A stretch of 64,000 nucleotides of DNA from Ulvibacter algarum (GTDB taxonomy: Bacteria; Bacteroidota; Bacteroidia; Flavobacteriales; Flavobacteriaceae): contig CANLBJ010000001.1 in NCBI GenBank assembly GCA_947488905.1, forward strand, positions 558,001 to 622,000, written 5' to 3'. Numbering within the stretch: the first letter of the stretch is position 1; each line of letters begins with the position of its first letter. A model generated the notes under the pieces. It did no database searches and was not told where the DNA came from. It was given only the letters and a program-made list of their open reading frames with translations. The position numbers were made by a program, and so were the translations under genes. Shown piece by piece: positions 55,530 to 62,952 of this stretch.

Positions 55530-56531
55530 ATGAAAAGAAGAAAGTTTATACAAAATGCAGCCTTAGGTACTGTTGGTGCATCTACACTTGCGTCTGCGTT
55601 AGTAGCTTGTTCAGATACAGAGAAGAAAACAAAAGCAGCTGCAATTGATACACAAAACAAGAATGCCCCAGTAGTTATAGCAACTTGGGATGTAAAAGAT
55701 GCAACAGCAGCTGCGTGGCAATCACTAGAAAAAGGAAATAGCGCATTACAGGCCGTTATTGATGGTTGTGGTGTAGAAGAGGCTAACGCAGATGGGCAAT
55801 CTGTAGGCATAGGTGGATTGCCAGATCGTGATGGTCGCGTTACACTTGATGCTTGTGTGATGAACGAGCACGGTGATTATGGAGCCGTACTTTGTATGGA
55901 AAATATTAAGCACCCTATAGCTGTAGCAAAAATGGTGATGGAAGATACCCCACACGTTATTTTAGCAGGTGTAGGAGCAGAACAGTTTGCAGTCTCAAAA
56001 GGTTTTAAAAGAGAAAACCTATTAACAGAAGCGTCAAAAAGTGGATGGGAAGAATGGAAAAAAACAGCGCAATATGAGCCTATTATTAATATAGAAAATC
56101 ACGACACTATAGGTATGTTAGTGATGGATAAGAACGGGACTATTTCTGGGGGTTGTACAACAAGTGGGCTTGCTTTTAAAATGGCCGGAAGAGTAGGAGA
56201 CTCTGCGGTTATAGGTTCTGGTTTATTTGTTGATAATGAAATAGGCGCTTGTACAGCAACTGGGCTAGGGGAAGAGGTTTTAAAAACAGTGGGTAGTTAT
56301 CTAGTGGTAGAATTAATGCGACAAGGCAAATCGCCAGATCAAGCTTGCAAAGAAGCCGTGATGCGTATTGTTAACAAATCTAAAAATTATAAAAATTTTC
56401 AAGTAGGATATATAGCACTAAATAAAAAGGGAGAGACAGGGTCATATTCTATTCATGATGGGTTTGTAACCACAACCTATAAAAATGGAATTAATGAAAC
56501 AAAAAAGCCTGAGTATTTTGATAAACTTTAA
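55530..56531 (+). CDS. Glycosylasparaginase (N4-(beta-N-acetylglucosaminyl)-L-asparaginase)
   Basis: Ntn hydrolase of 333 residues from ATG at 55530. The start MKRRKFIQNAALGTVGAS is a twin-arginine signal that ends in a lipobox-like LVACS, so it is exported folded, probably as a lipoprotein; an upstream ATG at 55494 would displace the signal. The chain cleaves before the Thr nucleophile in NHDTIGMLVMD; VGIGGLPDRDGRVTLDACVM and GRVGDSAVIGSGLFVD are typical. Known flavobacterial enzymes of this family split GlcNAc-Asn, the last link of N-glycoproteins. Co-located with GH92. Confidence 0.95.
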   Translation: MKRRKFIQNAALGTVGASTLASALVACSDTEKKTKAAAIDTQNKNAPVVIATWDVKDATAAAWQSLEKGNSALQAVIDGCGVEEANADGQSVGIGGLPDRDGRVTLDACVMNEHGDYGAVLCMENIKHPIAVAKMVMEDTPHVILAGVGAEQFAVSKGFKRENLLTEASKSGWEEWKKTAQYEPIINIENHDTIGMLVMDKNGTISGGCTTSGLAFKMAGRVGDSAVIGSGLFVDNEIGACTATGLGEEVLKTVGSYLVVELMRQGKSPDQACKEAVMRIVNKSKNYKNFQVGYIALNKKGETGSYSIHDGFVTTTYKNGINETKKPEYFDKL

Positions 56532-56688
56532 GGGTTTAGTAAAATTTAAAACTATAAATCATAAGAATAATCTTACGTAAAATATTGCTTCGGAAACGTT
56601 AACGGGTTCAATATCACCTATTTTTTAATTAGCTTTACACAACATAAGTAGGTTGTTCATTTTAAGGATAACCGATCAAATTTGGGGC

Positions 56689-56724
56689 GAAGAGCCATCA
56701 CACTGTGATGGCTCTTCCGTTTTT
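56689..56724 (+). terminator. Terminator after the glycosylasparaginase gene
   Basis: GAAGAGCCATCA (56689-56700) pairs with TGATGGCTCTTC (56706-56717), followed by CG and six T. It lies in a 382-base spacer (56532-56913). The part 56730-56880 shows no convincing gene; a stop-to-stop leftward frame of 24 codons at 56775-56849 has no start codon. Confidence 0.88.
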
Positions 56725-56883
56725 TAAGAATGTCATTGATGTAGTAATTGTTTAATATGGCTTTATTATGTTTTTTAGACGGGCAGGGTTTCTATTATTA
56801 ATTCTTGTTTGGCTTCTAAAACAAAGCGCTCTTTTACAGTAATTAATGGTTAATCTAGACGACAAACCCACGTATATTCTAAT

Positions 56884-56891
56884 TATCTTTG
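56884..56891 (+). promoter_or_regulatory. -7 promoter element (TATCTTTG)
   Basis: An exact TAnnTTTG box 22 bases before the ATG at 56914. The short leader contains AAATTTCAGAAATT, a relative of the dispersed motif. Confidence 0.65.
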
Positions 56892-56913
56892 ACCACTTAA
56901 AATTTCAGAAATT

Positions 56914-58143
56914 ATGTTGCGTTGGCTTATTCCTATTGTTATTTATATTCTTATTGATATTTACGCCTATCAAGCTTTTAGAACTTTATGGAAAAGCCCC
57001 TTAGCAAAGTGGATTTATTTTGGGTCTTCTTTAGTGGTGCTTGGTTTAGTTGTTTATATGGCAATGAACTCTGGCGGCTCTAGAAGAATGCCGGCAGAGA
57101 GTATGTATATCATAGGGATTTTTATTACTTTTTTTGTCCCTAAATTGTTGCTTATTATCTTCATGTTTGGAGAAGATATAATTAGGTTATTTATAGGTCT
57201 TTTTTCAAAGTTTGGGGTCCAGTCTTCTTCGTTTCATCTACCTTCTAGAAGAAAATTTGTGAGTACAATAGCATTAGGTGTTGCTGCAATTCCTTTTACA
57301 AGTCTTATTTACGGTATGGTGCGAGGTAAGTATAATTATAAAGTACACGAGTATGCCTTAGAGTTTGATAATTTGCCAGATGCTTTTAATGGATATAAGT
57401 TAACTCAAATAAGTGATGTGCATAGTGGTAGTTTTACAAACAAAGAAAAAGTAAAATATGCTGTAGACCTTGTAAACAAACAAAATGGGGACATCATTCT
57501 TTTTACCGGAGATCTTGTTAATAATGAAGCGACAGAAATGGATGCTTGGAAAGAAACCTTTGGGTCTCTATCTGCAAAAGACGGGGTGTTTAGTGTTCTT
57601 GGGAATCACGATTATGGAGACTATGTAAAGTGGTCAAGTGACACAGAAAAAAAGCAAAACTTAATCGATTTAAAAACCACCCAAAGAGAAATGGGTTGGG
57701 ATTTGTTGTTAAACGAAAACAGAACCATCACAAAAAATGGTGAATCTATTAAATTAATAGGCGTAGAAAACTGGGGTATAGGAGGTTTTAAAAAAGCAGG
57801 AGATCTTGACAAAGCTTGTGAAGGTGTTGATGCTTCAGAGTTCAAAATATTGATGAGTCACGATCCGTCTCACTGGCAAGAACAAGTAAAATCACATCCT
57901 AAAAATATAGAACTTACTTTAAGTGGTCATACGCACGGTATGCAGTTTGGGATTGAGATTCCTGGTCTTATTAAATGGAGCCCGGTTAAGTATCGTTATG
58001 AAAATTGGGCTGGTATTTATGAAGAGTTAGGGAGTATGCTTAATGTAAATAGAGGTTTTGGTTATCTCGCTTATCCAGGCCGTGTGGGTATCTGGCCAGA
58101 AATTTCTGTGATTACTTTAAAGCAGAAAACAAAATTAGGATAG
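56914..58143 (+). CDS. Membrane-anchored metallophosphoesterase
   Basis: Protein of 409 residues. Three to four membrane segments occupy about 1-130. A calcineurin-like phosphoesterase domain follows, with the full metal and catalytic set: QISDVHSG, FTGDLVNN, LGNHDYGD, MSHDPSHW and LSGHTHGMQFG. The family includes YkuE/UDP-diacylglucosamine hydrolase-like enzymes attached to the inner membrane; a lipid or nucleotide-sugar substrate is possible. The basic RRKFVSTIALGVAAI stretch at the last membrane segment looks like an inserted twin-arginine-like segment and may mark the end of an added membrane domain. Confidence 0.88.
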   Translation: MLRWLIPIVIYILIDIYAYQAFRTLWKSPLAKWIYFGSSLVVLGLVVYMAMNSGGSRRMPAESMYIIGIFITFFVPKLLLIIFMFGEDIIRLFIGLFSKFGVQSSSFHLPSRRKFVSTIALGVAAIPFTSLIYGMVRGKYNYKVHEYALEFDNLPDAFNGYKLTQISDVHSGSFTNKEKVKYAVDLVNKQNGDIILFTGDLVNNEATEMDAWKETFGSLSAKDGVFSVLGNHDYGDYVKWSSDTEKKQNLIDLKTTQREMGWDLLLNENRTITKNGESIKLIGVENWGIGGFKKAGDLDKACEGVDASEFKILMSHDPSHWQEQVKSHPKNIELTLSGHTHGMQFGIEIPGLIKWSPVKYRYENWAGIYEELGSMLNVNRGFGYLAYPGRVGIWPEISVITLKQKTKLG

Positions 58144-58204
58144 CTCTCTTTCGTTAGTAATAAGCACAAATATCCCTTAAAGGTTATATATAAATGATAA
58201 ATGT

Positions 58205-58212
58205 TATCTTTG
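58205..58212 (+). promoter_or_regulatory. -7 promoter element (TATCTTTG)
   Basis: An exact TAnnTTTG box, 33 bases before the thioredoxin-like ATG at 58246. It shows that an in-frame ATG at 58201 is not used. Confidence 0.65.
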
Positions 58213-58245
58213 TTTTATAAACGTTACCCAAAAAAGGAAAATCAA

Positions 58246-58542
58246 ATGTCAAAATTTGGAGAATTAATCGAAACCCGCGTACCCGTTCTGCTAGACTTTT
58301 TTGTAGAACAGGATCAAGCTTGTATACAAATGCATTCTGTACTTCGTGATGTTGCTGCTGCTCTAGGAGATAAAGCTCGAGTGATTAAAATAGACGTTGA
58401 GAAAAACGCAGAATTAGCAGAAGCTTTACGTGTAAAGAGACTTCCTACTTTAATGATATATAAGGGAGGCGAGATGAAATGGCGCCATAGTGGTGAGCAA
58501 GATGCAGCCACACTTGTTAACCTTGTCAAAGAATACGTTTAG
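58246..58542 (+). CDS. Thioredoxin-family protein with an altered active site
   Basis: Protein of 98 residues with a thioredoxin fold, no signal peptide. Start at ATG 58246, after AAAAGGAAAATCAA and a promoter box. The usual WCGPC becomes QDQAC: aligned by DFFVEQDQACIQMHSVL, the nucleophilic Cys is Asp23 and only the second Cys (Cys26) remains. The cis-Pro motif is kept (RLPTLMIYKGG). It cannot make the usual intramolecular disulphide, so it may be a chaperone-like, monothiol or regulatory member. Its last four bases overlap the convergent deacetylase gene. Confidence 0.85.
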   Translation: MSKFGELIETRVPVLLDFFVEQDQACIQMHSVLRDVAAALGDKARVIKIDVEKNAELAEALRVKRLPTLMIYKGGEMKWRHSGEQDAATLVNLVKEYV

Positions 58543-59186
58543 TCAATAGCTTTACAGCTCCAACCTTGCTCTTTAATATACTCCAATACTTTAGGGAGTA
58601 CATATCTTAAGTTTTTTTCTGCTTTAAGACTATCGTGAAAAACAACCACGCTACCCTCTTGTATATTTTTGAGTACGTTAGATAGACATTTTTCTTCGGA
58701 AATGTGCTGATTATAATCCCCGCTCAAGACATTCCACATAATAATATCGTGTCCTTTTTTTAAAATAGCTTTCGCTTGTAGGGAAGTCATTTTACCATAA
58801 GGGGGCCTAAAAAGTTTTTTAGACTGGGTGTTTTCTTTCCTTATGTTTTTAAATTCTGAATTGAATAATTTGAAGTCTTTTATATAATCTTCAAAAGACG
58901 TTTTCCATCCATTTTTATGGTGAAAGGTATGATTGCCTATAGCGTGTTTTTCGGCAAGAATCTGCTGTGCTATTTTTGGATGTTTTGCTATATTATCTCC
59001 TATGCAGAAAAAGGTTGCACGCGCATCATATTTCCGTAGTTGATCTAATACCCATGGTGTTACTTCTGGTATAGGACCATCATCAAAAGTCAAGTAAACT
59101 GAGGGTTGTTTGCGTGAAAACGCCCAAACTCGTTTTGGGAATAACCAATGGACAAGTTTGGGCGTTTTTATAATAAATGATTGCAC
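58539..59186 (-). CDS. Polysaccharide deacetylase (NodB-type CE4)
   Basis: Protein of 215 residues with the CE4 motifs in order: LTFDDGPIPEVTPWVLD (catalytic base and metal Asp), HAIGNHTFHHK (metal His pair), FRPPYGKM, DIIMWNVLSGDY and VVVFHDS. It removes N-acetyl groups from a GlcNAc-type polymer such as peptidoglycan. There is no clear signal peptide; the N terminus SFIIKTPKLVHWLFPKRVWAF could be a weak membrane anchor. It follows the DUF2723 gene with five bases between, so they are co-transcribed. Confidence 0.92.
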   Translation of the reverse strand: MQSFIIKTPKLVHWLFPKRVWAFSRKQPSVYLTFDDGPIPEVTPWVLDQLRKYDARATFFCIGDNIAKHPKIAQQILAEKHAIGNHTFHHKNGWKTSFEDYIKDFKLFNSEFKNIRKENTQSKKLFRPPYGKMTSLQAKAILKKGHDIIMWNVLSGDYNQHISEEKCLSNVLKNIQEGSVVVFHDSLKAEKNLRYVLPKVLEYIKEQGWSCKAID

Positions 59187-59191
59187 GTTAA

Positions 59192-62100
59192 TTATTGTTC
59201 TAATTGTGCGTTTAAGAACTCTTGCATCATTGCTGCAGAGTCTGCAGGTAGATTTAAAAAGTCTTCTTTCTGTTTAAGATCTCTATCAATGTCTAGTTTC
59301 TCATCATCACGGTAAAAGGCTTTAAATAGCTTTAAATACTCATTAAACTTGGCAGCTTCTTGTCTAGCAAAGGCCTCATCATCATAAATAATTGTGACGT
59401 TTATAAAGTTTCTGTATTGTTCTACCTCACTAATAATCTCTTGAGCTAAGCTGTATTGACGTTTTAGTTTAATAGAACCGTAATATTCAATTTTCTCTTG
59501 ATATTTTTTAGTTACCTCTGCATATAAAGCACGCGCTTTTTCTTTATCGCCTACCTCGTAATAACCAGAAACATAAGGTTCTAAGAGTGAGTAATATTCA
59601 AAGTGCTCAACAGGCATTTTTTCCATTGCAAGATCCAGCATTTCTTTTGCTTTCCCTTTTTCGCCTTTGTTTAATAGCTTTTCTGTTAGTCTAGCAATGT
59701 TGCTTCTGTAAGTGATACTGTTACGTCTCGTTTCTGTATCGTGATAAATATCTGGGCTACCGCTACCGCCCCAGTCCCATCCTTTGACAAGATTGTACAT
59801 TTTTTCTTCGTCTATACGCCCCATATCAAATGGACTTCCTTTTCCTAATGGCGTGCGAATAGGGACTAACTTATAAACCACACCGTCAAGTTGTAAAAAG
59901 TCTTTCATCCAGATATAGTCATCATTACCAAAGCTACCACCACTAAAATAAATAGGGCGTTCCCAGTTATTGTTAGCCACGATATCTAACATTAATAATC
60001 TGTTCTTATATAAGTAGTCACCTTCTAACTCAATATAAATGTTGTCTACTATTTGATCTGCATCTTTTTGGGCAACAATCTTGTTTCTTAAAACAGATTG
60101 TTTGTCTACAGGAATACGAACTATCTTACTAGGGAAAGAGTTAACCCATTGCCCACTATTCATTTCTATCATATACTTTTTCTCGTCTTTTGCAATAAAG
60201 TCGAGCCAGGTATTAATGTCTATGGTGTCTCTTGTGGTTTTTTGATAGGCCACAAAATCTCGTGTCCCAAAACGGTATTGCGCATGTGTTAATTGTGAGG
60301 GGATAGGGTCACTAGTAAAGGCCTTGCGTTTCATGTCATCTATATACCAGTCTGTTTGAAAAAGACTTGTGTTAATGACACGTACATCTTGACGGTAGCC
60401 CTCAATATTCTGAGCGTACCACAGTGCAAAGGTGTCATTGTCACCAATGGTAAACAAAATGGCATTCTCATCACAAGAGTCTAGATACATCTTTGCCATA
60501 GACTGCGCCGTGTACTTGCCAGACCTATCATGGTCATCCCAGTTTTGAGCAGCTAATAAAATAGGTGCTGCTAGTAAGGTCACTACTGTAATTATGGGTA
60601 GTGCTAACTTTGGTTTTAAATATGTTTTTGCAAGATCATAGAGTGCATACACCCCAAAACCTATCCAGAGGGCAAAGACATAGAATGATCCCACTAGTGC
60701 ATAATCTCGTTCTCGAGGTTCAAAAGGGCGCTCGTTGAGGTACACTTTTAAGGCAAGTCCTGTAAACATAAAGAGCACAAAGAGCACCCACCACGTTCTT
60801 TTATCGTTTTTAAAATGAAATACCAACCCAATGATACCAATGATTAAAGGCAAAAAGAAATAGGTGTTTCTTGCTTTATTATTTTTCACATCGCTAGGTA
60901 GATTATCTTGTGATCCTAAGCGCGCCTCATCTATAAGGTCTACACCACTTAACCAGTTACCGTGCAGATCTGTATATTCTCCCTGCACATCGTCTTGACG
61001 TCCAGTAAAATTCCACATAAAATAGCGCCAATACATATAGCCCATTTGAAAATTTAACATGAATTGCATGTTCTGCCCAAAACTTGGTGGTTTAATGTCT
61101 AAAGCTGGCCCAAAATCAGTTAAGAATTTATTGTATTCTTTACCATCAACAAGCCCTTCATTAAATGCCTCTTTAAAGCCTCGTACTTCATCAACTAATC
61201 TTTGGTCACTTCTATATTCATAAGCCATTTCAAAATCTAGCCCATCTGTAAACTCAAGATAATTGGCAGCGTTTTCCATACTCCACATACGTGGTAGAAA
61301 ACCTTTTTGCGCATCATCTGTGTTTTGACTAGCGTTTTTCCAGTCGTTGACAATTACATATTCGCCTTTTTCTTTGTCTTTCTCATACTTAGGTTTGTCA
61401 TCTTTGTAGGGATTATCTCTATCTAGCCCAGCGTATAATTCTGTAAATAGGGGTCCGTGAAACAAATGTGTTTCTGGATATTGTTCTCTGTTGTAATATG
61501 CAAGTAATTCGCGAGCATTGTTAGGGTTGTTTTCATTAATAACAACACCTGCATTTGCTCTAATAGGTAGCATTAACCAACTAGAGAAACCAATAAAAAT
61601 GAAAAGCACACATAACAAGAGTGTGTTAAGCATAGCGTGGCCATGTCGTCTTGTATAACGAAGACCAAAATAAAATATGGCAATAAATAATAACCCAGCA
61701 ATAATAGTCCCAGAATTAAATGGAAGCCCAATTGAGTTTACAAAGAAAATTTCTGAGGTACTAAAAAACTGCATAGTCCATGGAAGAAGCAATTTAAATA
61801 TAAAAAGTAAAATTGCTACCGTAACCACATTTGCTATTATGAAGTTTTTAACGGTGATGGTTTTGTAATTTTTAAAGAAGTATAAGAATCCCATTGCAGG
61901 AATACTTAATAAGCCCAAGAAGTGAATACCAAAGGTAAGACCTACTAAAAATGCGATCAAAATGAGCCATCTATCACCACGTGGGGTGTTCATCTCACGT
62001 TCCCATCTTAGGGCAGAATAGAATAAAATAGACATTAAACAAATGGCACCTGCGTATACTTCTGCCTCAACGGCACTAAACCAAAAACTGTCTGTAAATG

Positions 62101-62497
62101 CAAAAGCAAGTGATCCTACAAATGATGCAGCAAGAATCCCTTTAAGGTTATCATCGTTTATTTCGCCCATTTTACCCACTACGTTGCGAAGCAAAATTGT
62201 AAGTGACCAGAACATAAATAAAATAGTAAAGGCACTCTGAAACACAGACATTAAGTTAATAGTCAGCGCAATGTTTGAAGGTTCCATAGCAAAAATGGAG
62301 AAAAAAGCACCTAATAATTGGTACAAAGGCGCTCCTGGTGGATGCCCTACCTCTAGATTACTAGCGGTGGTAATATACTCGCCAGCATCCCAGAAACTCG
62401 CTGTAGGCTCTACACAGAGCCAGTAAGTTACAAGTGCGATTGCAAACACTGTCCATCCTAATATCTTATTCCATTTATCAAAGTGAAAGGAACCCAT
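59192..62497 (-). CDS. DUF2723 multispanning membrane protein with TPR-like C terminus
   Basis: Protein of 1101 residues (from ATG at 62497; an upstream ATG at 62545 would add 16 residues and is less likely). About 12 to 13 membrane segments over 1-690, with FWDAGEYITTASNLEVGHPPGAPLYQLL between helices 1 and 2 like the loop of protein O-mannosyltransferase (GT-C fold) enzymes; the acidic DAGE is the likely catalytic site. A soluble region (about 690-1101) has ENAILFTIGDNDTFALWYAQ and later helical repeats (KGKAKEMLDLAMEKMPVEHF). It is widespread in Bacteroidota. A role in glycosylation from lipid-linked sugars at the periplasmic face is inferred. Confidence 0.85.
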   Translation of the reverse strand: MGSFHFDKWNKILGWTVFAIALVTYWLCVEPTASFWDAGEYITTASNLEVGHPPGAPLYQLLGAFFSIFAMEPSNIALTINLMSVFQSAFTILFMFWSLTILLRNVVGKMGEINDDNLKGILAASFVGSLAFAFTDSFWFSAVEAEVYAGAICLMSILFYSALRWEREMNTPRGDRWLILIAFLVGLTFGIHFLGLLSIPAMGFLYFFKNYKTITVKNFIIANVVTVAILLFIFKLLLPWTMQFFSTSEIFFVNSIGLPFNSGTIIAGLLFIAIFYFGLRYTRRHGHAMLNTLLLCVLFIFIGFSSWLMLPIRANAGVVINENNPNNARELLAYYNREQYPETHLFHGPLFTELYAGLDRDNPYKDDKPKYEKDKEKGEYVIVNDWKNASQNTDDAQKGFLPRMWSMENAANYLEFTDGLDFEMAYEYRSDQRLVDEVRGFKEAFNEGLVDGKEYNKFLTDFGPALDIKPPSFGQNMQFMLNFQMGYMYWRYFMWNFTGRQDDVQGEYTDLHGNWLSGVDLIDEARLGSQDNLPSDVKNNKARNTYFFLPLIIGIIGLVFHFKNDKRTWWVLFVLFMFTGLALKVYLNERPFEPRERDYALVGSFYVFALWIGFGVYALYDLAKTYLKPKLALPIITVVTLLAAPILLAAQNWDDHDRSGKYTAQSMAKMYLDSCDENAILFTIGDNDTFALWYAQNIEGYRQDVRVINTSLFQTDWYIDDMKRKAFTSDPIPSQLTHAQYRFGTRDFVAYQKTTRDTIDINTWLDFIAKDEKKYMIEMNSGQWVNSFPSKIVRIPVDKQSVLRNKIVAQKDADQIVDNIYIELEGDYLYKNRLLMLDIVANNNWERPIYFSGGSFGNDDYIWMKDFLQLDGVVYKLVPIRTPLGKGSPFDMGRIDEEKMYNLVKGWDWGGSGSPDIYHDTETRRNSITYRSNIARLTEKLLNKGEKGKAKEMLDLAMEKMPVEHFEYYSLLEPYVSGYYEVGDKEKARALYAEVTKKYQEKIEYYGSIKLKRQYSLAQEIISEVEQYRNFINVTIIYDDEAFARQEAAKFNEYLKLFKAFYRDDEKLDIDRDLKQKEDFLNLPADSAAMMQEFLNAQLEQ

Positions 62498-62591
62498 AAA
62501 AAAAGTTAATTTTGGTTGTGGCGAATTTACTAATAAATTACGCATCCGCCTATAATTAATGCTTAACGTAAAGCAAAGACGATATATTTTA

Positions 62592-62606
62592 CTTCAGAAA
62601 TATTAA
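62592..62606. repeat. Dispersed 15-bp motif copy (CTTCAGAAATATTAA)
   Basis: Intergenic copy upstream of the DUF2723 gene and the tRNA promoter. See the entry at 35465. Confidence 0.7.
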
Positions 62607-62629
62607 TTAAATATTTTTTTTGCTTTTTG

Positions 62630-62660
62630 TTTGTTTAAAATAAAGAAAATAGTAAATTTG
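62630..62660 (+). promoter_or_regulatory. Promoter of tRNA-Gln
   Basis: TTTG (62630-62633), 19 bases, TAAATTTG (62653-62660): a full consensus match, with the tRNA beginning 17 bases after the -7 box. It shows the same spacing as the rplM promoter. Confidence 0.75.
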
Positions 62661-62677
62661 CACCCGCAATAATATAT

Positions 62678-62748
62678 TGTCCTATGGTGTAATGGTAACA
62701 CATCGGTTTTTGGTACCGTCGTTCTAGGTTCGAGTCCTAGTAGGACAA
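62678..62748 (+). tRNA. tRNA-Gln (anticodon UUG)
   Basis: The acceptor arm TGTCCTA pairs with TAGGACA, discriminator A; D-arm TGGTGTAATGGTAACA; the anticodon loop TTTTGGT reads TTG, for Gln CAA codons; T-arm CTAGGTTCGAGTCCTAG. CCA is not encoded. The whole is 71 bases with no intron. Confidence 0.96.
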
Positions 62749-62759
62749 CTATAATTGTT

Positions 62760-62793
62760 AAAGGTCACAGTTTCAATACTGTGACCTTTTTTT
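62760..62793 (+). terminator. Terminator after tRNA-Gln
   Basis: AAAGGTCACAGT (62760-62771) pairs with ACTGTGACCTTT (62778-62789), then T run. Confidence 0.9.
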
Positions 62794-62880
62794 ATGCGCA
62801 AAATTTACTATTTTATTGACCTTTAAATGGTGATATTTAACCAGAGCTTTTGGGTCGTCTGTTTTCAGACTAGATAAAAA

Positions 62881-62917
62881 AAAGAGTCGCAACGTGAATG
62901 TTGTGACTCTTTTTTTA
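62881..62917 (-). terminator. Terminator after the antiporter gene
   Basis: AAAGAGTCGCAAC (62881-62893) pairs with GTTGTGACTCTTT (62900-62912, one G-T pair), with T/A tracts on both sides; on the minus strand it follows the antiporter stop. Confidence 0.8.
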
Positions 62918-62952
62918 ATATAAAATGTTTGTTTTAAGTTTTTAAATTCTAC

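Noticed and set aside
56775-56849. Leftward 24-codon stop-to-stop frame with protein-like composition (VKERFVLEAKQELIIETLPV)
   Set aside because: It has no start codon and no neighbour it could belong to; it might be a gene relic but cannot be shown.
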